From: Sedimentisphaerales bacterium
Lineage (GTDB): Bacteria > Planctomycetota > Phycisphaerae > Sedimentisphaerales > SM23-30
Direction of reading: 5' to 3'
Length of the DNA stretch: 64,000 bases
NCBI GenBank assembly: GCA_028281535.1
Contig: JANQJS010000038.1
Location: 208,989-272,988 of the forward strand
The position numbers were made by a program, and so were the translations under genes. Below, piece after piece: positions 54,958 to 64,000 of the stretch. The stretch's first letter is position 1. Each line of letters opens with the position of its first letter. The notes below the pieces were generated by a model. The model saw only the letters and a program-made list of their open reading frames with translations, had not been told where the DNA came from and searched no databases.

Positions 54958-56637
54958 ATGCAGAATAAATTAGTACCGCTTATCTTAACCATTAGCTTGA
55001 TAGGGTTATTTCAGGGATGCGCTGAGCAAAAGGAAATCACTAAAACATTGCTTAAGCCTGAAGATGTTTTTGATGGCACCATTGGAACTTATTGCGAACT
55101 TAGTGGTTATACTGATATCCAGGTAAATGGTTATTCACTGGTATGGGGACTGCCTGGCACAGGATCTAGCGAATGTCCACCAAAAGTAAAAGCTCATCTA
55201 AAAGATCTTCTTTATAAAGAAGATATCAGATCAATTATGGGCGCATATTATGACAGCCTAACGTCAGATCAGATTATCGAAAGCCAATCTACAGCGGTGG
55301 TTTTAGTCACTGGTAAGGTCCCTGCTGGTTCACCTCGAGGTGCTAAATTTGATGTTTCCGTCAGCGCACTGGCTTCGACACAAACCACATCACTGAATGG
55401 TGGCCAATTGTTCCCTACTCCGCTACATCTTGTTTCAACAGGGTCTTCCTCTAAGGTTCTGGCTGGACGAAGTGTAGCTATCGCCCAAGGCCCAGTATTT
55501 GTCAACCCGTTCCCAATGAAGCAAACGAATGGCGAATTATTTTTTTCAGATACCAGGCAAGGTAGCGTTATTGGCGGTGCCACATCCATTCGTGACAGAA
55601 ACATACAAATGGTGCTTCTAAGCCCTAGTTACAGGCTAGCAAGACAAATTCAAAGCCGTTTAAATAGTCGTTTTCCATCAGAACAGAGTCTTGGCGTGGC
55701 TGAAGGCTTGTCTCGCAACATGATGCGATTGAACATCCCTGAAAGATATTCAGACAATTATCAACATTTCATTTCATTGGCTCTTTCTGTTTATTTGAAT
55801 GACACGCCAGGCTACCAAGAACAAAAACAACTTGAATTAAATGCGTTGGCTGAACAAGAAAATGCCGATTTTGAAGCAATCACATTAGCATGGGAAGCCA
55901 TCGGAAAGCCCTGCCTTGACCACCTGGAAACGCTCTATGAAACCCGGGAAGATGAACTTGGTTTTTATGCTGCCAGAACAGCTTTGAACATGAACGATCT
56001 AAAAGCAATTGATCGATTAATCAGTATTGCCCGCATTAAAGACCATGTTTGCAGGAAAATGGCTGCTGAGGTGTTAGCAAACCATTCAGATGATTTCAAA
56101 GTACGTAAATTATTCCGCGACCTTCTCAATACAAACGACGTTGAACTTTGCGTCATTGCGTATGAAGCTTTGCGAAATATAAATGATTCTACAATAGCCA
56201 AACGTCGACTGCCGAGTGGTTTTGACTTAGATATGGTTCGCTCGCAAGGTCAAAATCTACTTTATGTTTGGATGAAAGATCAACCTCGAATTGTCATTTT
56301 CGGCGAAAACATTCAATGTTACAACAATGTGTTTTTTGAAACAGAAAATAGAAAATTGATGATTAATGTTCCTGATGGTTCGCGACAATGCAATATTATT
56401 TTTCAATTACCCAAAAATAATGAAGAATTACGTGTTAACAGCGCACTAACTTTAAGTGACTTAATTACAACATTATCCTACCCAAGGCGTAAACCAGGCA
56501 CAGGTGTACGAAGTGGCGTCGGTTTAAGTTTTTCAGAAATCGCAGGTATTCTGTATGAAATGTGCCAGGAAGACCAACATATTATACCTGCAAAATTTGT
56601 CCTGCAACGCTCATCTATGGCGTTTTTAGGGTCATAA
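54958..56637 (+). CDS. FlgI-like lipoprotein with HEAT-type repeats
   Basis: 559 residues from ATG 54958, with GAGGA 4 bases upstream; the in-frame ATG at 54928 lacks a site and would bury the signal. A lipobox LFQGC ends the signal peptide. Residues 30-235 resemble the flagellar P-ring protein FlgI (VNGYSLVWGLPGTGSSECPP, AVVLVTGKVPAGSPRGAKFD, GGQLFPTPLHL, GRSVAIAQGPVFVNPF). Residues 290-400 are HEAT-like helices (ETLYETREDELGFYAARTAL). A C-terminal domain ends in GTGVRSGVGLSFSEI. Planctomycetes keep such FlgI relatives outside flagellar loci; no flagellar gene is in this window. Probably an envelope ring or secretion-associated protein. Confidence 0.8.
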   Translation: MQNKLVPLILTISLIGLFQGCAEQKEITKTLLKPEDVFDGTIGTYCELSGYTDIQVNGYSLVWGLPGTGSSECPPKVKAHLKDLLYKEDIRSIMGAYYDSLTSDQIIESQSTAVVLVTGKVPAGSPRGAKFDVSVSALASTQTTSLNGGQLFPTPLHLVSTGSSSKVLAGRSVAIAQGPVFVNPFPMKQTNGELFFSDTRQGSVIGGATSIRDRNIQMVLLSPSYRLARQIQSRLNSRFPSEQSLGVAEGLSRNMMRLNIPERYSDNYQHFISLALSVYLNDTPGYQEQKQLELNALAEQENADFEAITLAWEAIGKPCLDHLETLYETREDELGFYAARTALNMNDLKAIDRLISIARIKDHVCRKMAAEVLANHSDDFKVRKLFRDLLNTNDVELCVIAYEALRNINDSTIAKRRLPSGFDLDMVRSQGQNLLYVWMKDQPRIVIFGENIQCYNNVFFETENRKLMINVPDGSRQCNIIFQLPKNNEELRVNSALTLSDLITTLSYPRRKPGTGVRSGVGLSFSEIAGILYEMCQEDQHIIPAKFVLQRSSMAFLGS

Positions 56638-56682
56638 TTGTGATAAATCAATATTAGAACTGGATAGTCATTATATGATTGA

Positions 56683-56688
56683 TATAAT
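56683..56688 (+). promoter_or_regulatory. Extended -10 promoter of smc
   Basis: TATAAT at 56683-56688 is preceded by TGA (TGnTATAAT). There is no strong -35. The predicted start near 56695 leaves a 45-base leader before smc containing TGGAGG. Confidence 0.45.
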
Positions 56689-56739
56689 ATTCGACACATT
56701 AGTTTTCACTACAAATGTCATGGAGGACATGAATTAGCG

Positions 56740-59700
56740 ATGCGTTTAAAGAAAATAACTATGCATGGATTTAAGAGTTTCGCCGACAAAACCGAAATGG
56801 TTTTTGGTGACGGTGTTACTGTCGTAGTCGGACCCAATGGCTGTGGAAAAAGCAATTGTGTCGATGCAATCAAATGGGTTCTTGGTGAGCAAAGTGCCAA
56901 AAGTTTACGAGGTGGGCATATGCTGGATGTCATTTTTAATGGCTCCTCATCTCGCAAAAGTATGGGGGCTGCTGAAGTTGCCCTGCATTTTGAAAACAGC
57001 CAATCACTTCTAAAAACAGATCTCGATGAAGTTATTGTCTCTCGAAAGCTTTACAGAAGCGGTGAGAGTGAATATATGCTCAATAACAAAAGTTGTCGGC
57101 TGAAAGATATTCGTGAAATGTTCATGGATACCGGTATCGGTGCTGACACGTATTCCATCATTGAGCAAGGAAAAGTTGAATTATTACTTCAAACATCCAA
57201 ACAAGATCGCCGAGCCATATTTGAAGAAGCTGCGGGTATCAGCAAATATAAATCCCGCCGCAAAGAAGCAGAACGAAAACTCGATCGTACAGAACAAAAT
57301 ATGCTGCGTCTAACAGACGTGATCGATGAGCTTGAAAAACGGTTACGAAGTATTAAATATCAGGCAGGCAAAGCAAGAAATTATCAAACCTATTCATCTC
57401 GCTTGAACGAATTGCGATTACATCAATTCCTTTATGAATATCGTGAATTACAGCACGAACAGGAAAATACTCAAGCTCGCCTTACCGAATTTCAAGATGA
57501 ATTAGTCGGGGCGATGAGTGAAATTCAAAAAACACAAACTCGACTAAGTACTTTGGACCACGAAATTGATGCGGCAGAATCGCAAATTCGTGATATCGAA
57601 AATGAACTTTTACAATGCACCAGCCAAATCAATAGTCAACAAGATCGCATAGAATATGGTCAAAATCGATGCAAAGAGCTTGAGGAACTGATGGCCAAAG
57701 GACGCCAACAACTTTCCGATCTACGCGAACAATGCGAGCAATTACAAAAAGACATCAAAGATGACCAGGACGCTATCGTTGCAACGGAAACATTAATTAC
57801 CGAACAACAGGAACAACTGGAAACACTTCAATCCACCAAGCAAAGCGAAACCCTAGAGCTGGCAGAATTACGTGCTCAACTGGAAGATGAGAAGAGCGGA
57901 TTAATTGATATTGTTCGCCGCACAGCCCAGCTTCATAATGAAATTAAAGCCTTTGATGTCAAACGCGACAGCTTAAAAGGCCAGCAAGATCGTTTAAATG
58001 ACCGCAGTGGTCAAATTAGCAGTGAAATCGAGCAGCAACTGCCATTGAAAGCAGCTCTTGAAGAAAAACTGAGTGAAGTCCAGGCGCTAATTCAACAATC
58101 TCAACAGAAGTTGGAAGATAAACGCCTGCAAATACAGTCGCTTGACAAAGAGCGTGGTGAATGTGTAGAAAATCTCTCTGCCGCAAAAGAACAACGCAGT
58201 GGATTACAGTCTCGCAAACAAGTCCTTTCTGATATGGAAGCCAAACTGGAAGGGATCGACAAGGGTGTTAAAGAAATCCTCAAGAACCGTGAAGAGCATT
58301 CTGATAAATATTACTTTATCTCTGGAATCGTCGCGGAAATTTTCCAAGCAGACGTTGCCTACGCATCGATAGTGGATGCCGCGTTATCTGACCGAGCTCA
58401 GCATTTGATTATAAATGAGAGCCAGGAAATATTATCTAATCAGGAGATATTTCAGGACTTGAAAAGCCGGGTTCAACTCATCTGCCAGGATCTGCTGCCA
58501 GCTTACAAAAATGGTTATGACTTTTCGCAACACCCTGAAGTTAAAGCCAAATTAATCGATTTAGTTAAATATAAACCAGAAATGCAAAGTCTAGCCTGGT
58601 ATTTACTTGGCAAAACGATTCTGGTAGACAATATTGACGATGCGCTATCACTTTCAAAACGAGTGCCTGAAGGTTACCGCTGGGTCACCATGGATGGCCA
58701 GGTTTTAGAAGCAGATGGCACAATGCATCTTGGCCCCCCCACCAAGCAACTTGGACTGGTTTCACGTAAAAGTGAATTGCGACAAATCGATCTTGATCTT
58801 GACGATCTGCAAGAACGTATCGTTCAACTTGAAAATCAGCACGAACAAATTAATGGTCAAACAGATCACCTGGAGAAAAATCTACAGGAATTACGAACCA
58901 TTATATACGAAAACAATACAGAAGAAATTGAAAGCCGCAGCCGCATCGAGCAAATTGATGAACAACTGGGCCGCTTAAAACAAGAACAACCTCTCATTGC
59001 ATCAGAGCTGGCAAACCTGGAAAACCAGATTGAAGAATCGATGAAACATCAGTCTGCAAGCCAACAAAATCTTGATGATCTGCAGGAAAATAACGACCAA
59101 AAGCAAGAAAGAATTGATACGCTGGAAAGCAGTATTACTGAGATAGCAGAAAAAGAGCAAGTGTTGAATGAGCAAATTACAGAGCTGAAGGTAGAGCTTG
59201 GACGGAACCAACAAAAACGATTTGCTTTACATGAAAAAGTTAAAAATATTGAAAATCAAATTTATCAATATCAACATAATATCCAGACGACTCAAACCGA
59301 TTTGGATAATGCCAAAGCAAATCTTGAAGAAACCGAGCGGAGCATCTTAACCGCTGAAAGCAAAATCACAGAACTCTTTCAGACTCGCCAGGATAAAGAA
59401 ACTCAAGCAAAGGAATTAAGAGGCACTCGCGATACTCATTATGAAGAAAAGGAAGCACTGGTTCAAACCAACCAGAATCTGACTAAAACCAAAGAAGCTC
59501 TTCAAGAAAAAATTCATAACGACCAAATGCACCTCAATGAAGTGCAGCTTAGAACTGAAAATCTAACCCAGAGATCCAACGAAGATATTGGTTTAGATCT
59601 CGCAGAGTATTATCAGAAGCTAGTGGATGCTAGCAGCCAACAGGCTCAGCTTGAAACGACAGAAGAAGTTGAATCAGCTGGTAACGATATGGCGACTGAG

Positions 59701-60495
59701 GAATCTAGCCAAGAAGCAGAAACCACAGAAACTCCTGAAAAAGATTCTCTAGAAAATGAACTACCTGAAATGGATATGTCATTTATCGATATGGATTTTG
59801 ACGCTGTTGCTGAGGAAATTAAAACATTAAGAGAAAAAATATCTCGTTTAGGCAATGTCAATCTGGATGCTATTTCTGAACAGGATGAACTTGAAGAAAG
59901 AGCCACTTACCTGAATGAGCAAGCACAAGATCTCCAAGACTCTAAAAAGCAGCTTGAAGACCTTATCTTAAAATTAAATGAAACCAGCCAGGTTCAATTC
60001 CAACAGAATTTCGATTTAATCCGAGATAATTTTGCAGAATTGTATCGCAAGTTATTTGGTGGAGGTCGTGCAGAAATCATCCTGGAAGATCCCGAAAATA
60101 TCCTGGAATGCGACATCGAAATTATTGCTCGCCCGCCTGGAAAGCAATTGCAGTCAATTTCTTTACTAAGTGGTGGCGAAAAAACCATGACAGCTGTTGC
60201 ATTGCTCTTAGCTATTTTCAAGAGTAAACCTAGCCCATTCTGCGTGATGGATGAAGCCGACGCCGCCTTGGATGAAGCTAACAACGAGCGTTTTAACTTG
60301 GTAATTAAAGAATTCCTAAAAGATTCACAGTTTATTGTGATAACCCACTCACGTCGTACGATGAGTATTGCGGATGTGCTTTATGGCGTGACCATGCAGG
60401 AACAAGGTGTCAGCAAGAAAGTTTCCGTACGATTTGCTGATTACGATGAAGTCATGGAAGGCTCGCCCCCAGGATCAGATTCAGCCGTGGCTTAA
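56740..60495 (+). CDS. smc: Chromosome segregation ATPase SMC
   Basis: 1251 residues, slightly longer than typical bacterial SMC (about 1190). Walker A GPNGCGKSN is at 31-39; two long coiled-coil arms flank a hinge (about 510-660, YYFISGIVAEIFQADVAYAS to YRWVTMDGQVLEADGTMHLG); the signature LLSGGEKTMTAVALLLAI is near 1143 and Walker B PFCVMDEADAALDEAN near 1165. SMC with ScpA and ScpB loops and compacts the chromosome. A strongly acidic, non-coiled stretch (about 972-1020, rich in Glu, Thr and Met) interrupts the C-terminal arm close to the head. Neither scpA nor scpB is in the window. Confidence 0.96.
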   Translation: MRLKKITMHGFKSFADKTEMVFGDGVTVVVGPNGCGKSNCVDAIKWVLGEQSAKSLRGGHMLDVIFNGSSSRKSMGAAEVALHFENSQSLLKTDLDEVIVSRKLYRSGESEYMLNNKSCRLKDIREMFMDTGIGADTYSIIEQGKVELLLQTSKQDRRAIFEEAAGISKYKSRRKEAERKLDRTEQNMLRLTDVIDELEKRLRSIKYQAGKARNYQTYSSRLNELRLHQFLYEYRELQHEQENTQARLTEFQDELVGAMSEIQKTQTRLSTLDHEIDAAESQIRDIENELLQCTSQINSQQDRIEYGQNRCKELEELMAKGRQQLSDLREQCEQLQKDIKDDQDAIVATETLITEQQEQLETLQSTKQSETLELAELRAQLEDEKSGLIDIVRRTAQLHNEIKAFDVKRDSLKGQQDRLNDRSGQISSEIEQQLPLKAALEEKLSEVQALIQQSQQKLEDKRLQIQSLDKERGECVENLSAAKEQRSGLQSRKQVLSDMEAKLEGIDKGVKEILKNREEHSDKYYFISGIVAEIFQADVAYASIVDAALSDRAQHLIINESQEILSNQEIFQDLKSRVQLICQDLLPAYKNGYDFSQHPEVKAKLIDLVKYKPEMQSLAWYLLGKTILVDNIDDALSLSKRVPEGYRWVTMDGQVLEADGTMHLGPPTKQLGLVSRKSELRQIDLDLDDLQERIVQLENQHEQINGQTDHLEKNLQELRTIIYENNTEEIESRSRIEQIDEQLGRLKQEQPLIASELANLENQIEESMKHQSASQQNLDDLQENNDQKQERIDTLESSITEIAEKEQVLNEQITELKVELGRNQQKRFALHEKVKNIENQIYQYQHNIQTTQTDLDNAKANLEETERSILTAESKITELFQTRQDKETQAKELRGTRDTHYEEKEALVQTNQNLTKTKEALQEKIHNDQMHLNEVQLRTENLTQRSNEDIGLDLAEYYQKLVDASSQQAQLETTEEVESAGNDMATEESSQEAETTETPEKDSLENELPEMDMSFIDMDFDAVAEEIKTLREKISRLGNVNLDAISEQDELEERATYLNEQAQDLQDSKKQLEDLILKLNETSQVQFQQNFDLIRDNFAELYRKLFGGGRAEIILEDPENILECDIEIIARPPGKQLQSISLLSGGEKTMTAVALLLAIFKSKPSPFCVMDEADAALDEANNERFNLVIKEFLKDSQFIVITHSRRTMSIADVLYGVTMQEQGVSKKVSVRFADYDEVMEGSPPGSDSAVA

Positions 60496-60517
60496 ACTGT
60501 TTCATATGTATAAAATT

Positions 60518-60556
60518 ATAAGGCGGTATTTTTCATTACGAGAAATACCGCCTTAT
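60518..60556. terminator. Bidirectional rho-independent terminator
   Basis: A perfect 14-base-pair stem, ATAAGGCGGTATTT (60518-60531) with AAATACCGCCTTAT (60543-60556), and an 11-base loop lie between the convergent genes smc (+) and the LamG protein (-). A/T-rich flanks on both sides allow termination in both directions. Confidence 0.8.
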
Positions 60557-60565
60557 TTATATCGA

Positions 60566-62629
60566 TTATCTACTTAATGTAATATTGACGAACTTATTGC
60601 TTTGAGTACTAACCCACACAATCAAGTCTGTCCCCATTAATGTGTGCTCATGGCCATATCGAAAGTCTTTACCACGCTTAATTTCCTTGCCATTTACTTC
60701 AATTTTGGCATGGTCTGTACCCCAGTTTTTGATCACAAATGCAGGGTTGATAACAGGTGATTCTTTTGAACCTTTTAGCTTCATTTCTAATTTATTACCA
60801 GATGCATTTTTGCAATTCAGCAAATAAGCTTTTTGGTATTTATTAAACCCTTCAGCTTCAACATTTTTTGTTATAACCGCAAGCTCTGGAGCATTATCCC
60901 AAGCCTTGGCCAATGGAACAAGAGCATCAATGGATTGATCCGTCATACCGTAATAACAAACGGCGTGCACATCATTTTTCTTACCTTTTACTGCTATCGG
61001 TTCACCTGATGTAATCGATGAGTGTGATGGTCTGTCAACTCCTGATACGCACCTTCCGTCGTTAGCAAGCTGCCCAACAGGCCAATGGTTCCACCAGGGG
61101 AACTTGGACCATTCACTACGTAAACTCCAAATAAACTTGCCGATAACGCTACCCTCTTCAAAGATAATATAGGGTTTATAATTTGACTTAAAGTTTGCTA
61201 TTTGAATATTAGCACCCTTCGGATATGTGTATTCTGGAGGTATGCCATTTTCCCAGGAATAAGTATGCGTTTCGCCTTTCATATTTGCTAGTGTCAAAGC
61301 ATTGATATCGATATTGTCTTCAGGCTTAGTACCTGGCTGATTGAAGAAAATCGTTTCCTGGAATTGATGATAAATATCATCTCCTCTGTCCCAGGAATTT
61401 GACCAATAAATCCAATGACGTGTCGATGTGCCATCTGGATAAAAATAGTAATATTCATCTGTCCATTCACCACGACCAATGTCATCGATCCATGTCATAC
61501 CATATTTGATATCATTTAAAGCATATCGCCAATGAATAACAGCTCGAGCATCATTACTTTCAATGATTCTTACATGAGAATAACGGCATTGCTTGTCTGA
61601 CATATGTTCATAACAACCCAAATCGCCATTGGTCTCCATGCTTTGGTCTGCCATGAGTATGCCATTTTCACTGGCCCAAACGGCACCGTAATTAGCCCCT
61701 CGCCAGAAAATTACACGTACAGGCGAATTATCAAATGTCACTAAAATATCAGGATGATCTGCTACCTGCTGAAGGCGTTCCCATTCATCATCATAATCTA
61801 GTCGGCAATATGTGGCCGCGAATCGTTTTGGCATATTTTTAGGCCCGATTGGAATTTTTCGCCATGTTAATGGTTTTTTAGAATTGGGTTTATTTTTATT
61901 GTATGCCGCCATTATCTGAGATTCAGACAAAGCAGAATCATAAATTGCGACTTCATCTAATAAGCCATCCAGAACCATCGTTGATAGCACATCACGGCTC
62001 GGCTGTCGTTCGCTATAGGCAGGGCTTTGTTTCTCCTTACTTCTTCCTAAATAAAGAGGCGTGTTAACTGGTGGATAAAAACTCCCTTTCGTATGTAACT
62101 GCCCCACTTTTTTACCATTAATGTAGATTGCAGATCCTGTATTTGAGTCAAAAGTTACTGCAACATGCGACCATTCTAGTAAAGGCAACCTTTGTTGCGA
62201 AACAACTTGGTGCCATACTTCATCTATCGAAACCTTAAAACCAAGTTGGCCTTCCTGGTTAATTGCGAAACGAAAACCTGCATTTTTATTTTGAGTGGCA
62301 TCAACAATCGCAGTCCAATTCCAAGGATATACTTGTGGAGCGACCCAAGCCTCGATACTAAATGCTTTGGTTGGAATGAGCATGATAGGAGGATAAAATT
62401 GCACGCCGGAAGTGTAACCGTCCAGGTTCAAACATTGTCCCTTGACCCCATTTTTATCAAGCGTATAAAAACCCATTAAATCATCACCACGCTTGGTAAT
62501 ACTATCGACAAGTTTACCTTTACCCCCAAATTCATCGAATGACCAATGGGCAATAGGATTTTGAGCGCATAATGTTGAACAAAAAATCAGCGCAAGGATA
62601 CCAATAGAGAAAAACACACTTTTTGACAT
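60566..62629 (-). CDS. Secreted LamG-domain protein
   Basis: 687 residues with a signal peptide (FFSIGILALIFCSTLCA, to about residue 22). Residues 25-245 form a LamG/concanavalin-like sandwich (PIAHWSFDEFGGKGKLVDSI, FSIEAWVAPQVYPWNWTAIV, HVAVTFDSNTGSAIYINGKK, DGLLDEVAIYDSALSESQI). Residues 260-600 form a second, unrecognised beta-rich region with many Trp and Tyr residues (RWRYALNDIKYGMTW-like IHWRYALNDIKYGMTWID; WSLRSEWSKFPWWNHW), which may bind or act on polysaccharide. The C-terminal 80 residues are another sandwich. Such LamG proteins are abundant in Phycisphaerae and bind glycans. The exact substrate and any catalysis are unknown. Monocistronic, ending at the bidirectional terminator. 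Confidence 0.82.
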   Translation of the reverse strand: MSKSVFFSIGILALIFCSTLCAQNPIAHWSFDEFGGKGKLVDSITKRGDDLMGFYTLDKNGVKGQCLNLDGYTSGVQFYPPIMLIPTKAFSIEAWVAPQVYPWNWTAIVDATQNKNAGFRFAINQEGQLGFKVSIDEVWHQVVSQQRLPLLEWSHVAVTFDSNTGSAIYINGKKVGQLHTKGSFYPPVNTPLYLGRSKEKQSPAYSERQPSRDVLSTMVLDGLLDEVAIYDSALSESQIMAAYNKNKPNSKKPLTWRKIPIGPKNMPKRFAATYCRLDYDDEWERLQQVADHPDILVTFDNSPVRVIFWRGANYGAVWASENGILMADQSMETNGDLGCYEHMSDKQCRYSHVRIIESNDARAVIHWRYALNDIKYGMTWIDDIGRGEWTDEYYYFYPDGTSTRHWIYWSNSWDRGDDIYHQFQETIFFNQPGTKPEDNIDINALTLANMKGETHTYSWENGIPPEYTYPKGANIQIANFKSNYKPYIIFEEGSVIGKFIWSLRSEWSKFPWWNHWPVGQLANDGRCVSGVDRPSHSSITSGEPIAVKGKKNDVHAVCYYGMTDQSIDALVPLAKAWDNAPELAVITKNVEAEGFNKYQKAYLLNCKNASGNKLEMKLKGSKESPVINPAFVIKNWGTDHAKIEVNGKEIKRGKDFRYGHEHTLMGTDLIVWVSTQSNKFVNITLSR

Positions 62630-62836
62630 GAGATGTCCCTTTCTAACACACTATTCGGGGAATATAAACTGTATCTGCCTTGAGAATTGAACAAGATAGA
62701 TATTTTCTACACACTTTCCATTATTATACTGATTATTAAAATTTTAATAAACGACTTTTTTAACACATCGTTATTTTATAAACTATTGAATTAGGTGCTT
62801 TTATGAAAAAGGTGTGGGCAAAGTGCTCTAAAAATA

Positions 62837-63811
62837 TTATGCAGATTGATTTTTATAAATAATTTTAATGATATCCTCAAGGCGCAATTCATGGATGGCA
62901 ACGTCATGAGCATTCCCTAACTTTAGAAGCTCTGGCACAACACTAACAGCTTCAGAATAGGTTACATTAAAAACATATTTGTGTGAATTTGAGGATTTCA
63001 CTAAATGTTGATACTCAGAAGGAATATCAACGTGCTCACTATATACGATTTCAATATCCTTGTGGGTTGCATATTTATTTTTTAAGGTTTCCAGTTGCCC
63101 ATCATAAATGATTTCCCCTTCATTGATAAAAATGACACGTTCACATAATTCTTCGATATCGCCCATATCGTGAGTCGTTAGAATAATGGTTACATTTTCA
63201 TTCTCATTAATTTGCTTTAGAAAAGAACGTATTTCCTGCTTTGCCAGGGCATCCAGACCGATTGTTGGTTCATCTAGAAAGACAACACTTGGGTTGTGTA
63301 ATAATGAAGCAGCTATTTCACATCGCATTCGCTGACCTAACGATAATTTCCGTACTGGAATATGAAAGAGTTCTTTTAATTGTAAAATATCAGCAAACCG
63401 ATCTAGCCTTTTCTGAAATTTCTCATTATCTAATTCATAAATGGCTTTATACAGTAGAAATGAATCAATGACGGGAATATCAAATTCCAATAAACTTCTT
63501 TGCCCGAATACGACACCAATATTGTATGTATATTCATATCTCTGTTTATGTGGATCGAAATCTAAAACACGGACATTTCCCTCAGTTGGATAAAGGATTC
63601 CAGTTAACAATTTAATCGAAGTAGATTTCCCCGCTCCATTAGGGCCAATATAGCCAATGAATTCACCTTCATTAATGGTGAAGTTTATATTTTTAAGTAC
63701 ATCTACGGTCGTGTTTTTACGATAGAATAAGCTTTTTAAGCCTGTTTGACCTTTAATTGGAACCTTAAAGGACTTTGACACACTATCCATATGTATAATA
63801 GGTTGACTCAT
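62837..63811 (-). CDS. ABC-2 type exporter ATP-binding protein (COG4586 type)
   Basis: 324 residues. Walker A GYIGPNGAGKSTSIKLL, the Q-loop region VVFGQRSLLEFDIPVIDSF, signature LSLGQRMRCEIAASLLHNP, Walker B VVFLDEPTIGLD and switch TTHDMGDIEEL are complete. The VVFGQRSLL-DIPVIDSF segment and the C-terminal extension of about 90 residues place it in the COG4586 group, which works with two ABC-2 permeases of the COG4587/COG3694 groups. The substrate is unknown. The gene starts at the base where the upstream permease stops (TAATG). Confidence 0.9.
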   Translation of the reverse strand: MSQPIIHMDSVSKSFKVPIKGQTGLKSLFYRKNTTVDVLKNINFTINEGEFIGYIGPNGAGKSTSIKLLTGILYPTEGNVRVLDFDPHKQRYEYTYNIGVVFGQRSLLEFDIPVIDSFLLYKAIYELDNEKFQKRLDRFADILQLKELFHIPVRKLSLGQRMRCEIAASLLHNPSVVFLDEPTIGLDALAKQEIRSFLKQINENENVTIILTTHDMGDIEELCERVIFINEGEIIYDGQLETLKNKYATHKDIEIVYSEHVDIPSEYQHLVKSSNSHKYVFNVTYSEAVSVVPELLKLGNAHDVAIHELRLEDIIKIIYKNQSA

Positions 63812-64000
63812 TATCCACCTTGTGCTTCAAATTTTGAAATTCCCTTGCCATATGTCCAAATAACAAGTGCCCACATAAGAATTGCCCAAATCATTTGCGA
63901 TATGACTAATTTAACCGCTAAATCCAACTCAAACAATCCTATATAAATCCCTCCGGGAATAAAAGCTAAAGATGCAAATGGCAAATAGTAAAGAATGCTC
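63811..64000 (-). CDS. ABC-2 type permease, 3' end only (partial)
   Basis: The last 62 codons of a membrane protein run into the window on the minus strand and stop at TAA (63811-63813), overlapping the ATPase ATG by one base. Two membrane segments are visible (YYLPFASLAFIPGGIYIGLF and VISQMIWAILMWALVIWTYG) and the protein ends KFEAQGG. This ending, with a short basic helix and a terminal QGG, is characteristic of the ABC-2 permeases that pair with COG4586 ATPases. Confidence 0.75.
   Translation of the reverse strand, partial: SILYYLPFASLAFIPGGIYIGLFELDLAVKLVISQMIWAILMWALVIWTYGKGISKFEAQGG

Noticed and set aside
62803..62862. 19-codon plus-strand frame near the end of the ABC ATPase gene
   Set aside because: Very short, antisense at its end, no ribosome site.
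1..64000. CRISPR arrays, insertion sequences, integrases, tRNA and rRNA genes
   Set aside because: I looked for regular spaced repeats, transposase-like proteins and cloverleaf-like segments in the intergenic DNA and saw none; the window looks like stable chromosome backbone. A covariance-model search could still find a small RNA.

Overview
The window looks like chromosomal DNA of an AT-rich member of the Planctomycetota, most likely class Phycisphaerae. The main clues are an LEPR-XLL-type N-terminus on a secreted beta-helix protein (435-1826, minus), a PEP-CTERM sorting tail on another secreted protein (35148-36164), large secreted LamG-like and jelly-roll proteins, a FlgI-like lipoprotein far from any flagellar gene, and fused aroDE. 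The presence of SUF, TatC, SdhCAB and TonB genes indicates a didermic envelope and a respiratory metabolism. The taxonomic call is an inference from these features; no rRNA or tRNA gene was recognised.

Layout. 1-3283: exported proteins of unknown function (one cut by the window edge, one LEPR-XLL protein, two lipoproteins). 3509-9756 (+): hom, an ApgM-like enzyme that probably acts as homoserine kinase, and lysC, followed by a mannose-1-phosphate guanylyltransferase, ruvX and tatC in tight or overlapping order. 9768-20380 (-): one long unidirectional block that starts at a well-defined promoter: an Rrf2 regulator, sufB-C-D-S-U, nfu, the Fe-S carrier ATPase mrp, a DUF971 protein, a DUF4202 protein, then an orphan HPt protein and aroDE.

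21059-34869 (+) is the most distinctive region. A probably abundant, monocistronic secreted beta-helix protein with its own terminator is followed by an envelope-energised system: a TPR protein, a TonB-dependent receptor with a carboxypeptidase-regulatory-like N-terminal domain, a DUF3450 coiled-coil protein, a TtpC/ExbB-like protein with a C-terminal tandem CBS module, a second ExbB, ExbD, TonB, a TPR protein and a Sel1-repeat lipoprotein. The order matches the TonB2-type systems of marine Gammaproteobacteria, but the CBS fusion and the adjacent surface protein suggest a specialised version, possibly for assembly or uptake linked to that surface protein.

35148-43965: a PEP-CTERM protein with overlapping sigma70-like and sigma54-like promoter motifs, ribD, a small membrane protein, a 904-residue secreted protein with a degenerate glycosidase-like core, a possible 31-residue lipoprotein, and sdhCAB (-). 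44155-52022: nfo (+), then a minus-strand leucine operon leuA-leuC-leuD-leuB that continues into a GcvT-like protein, an ABM-family protein and an iron-type alcohol dehydrogenase. The 500-base gap upstream of leuA holds a leucine-rich mini-ORF, a parS-like palindrome and the rnr promoter. 52527-64000: RNase R, the FlgI-like lipoprotein, SMC, a convergent bidirectional terminator, a secreted LamG protein (-), and an ABC-2 exporter ATPase with the 3' end of its permease (-) running off the window.
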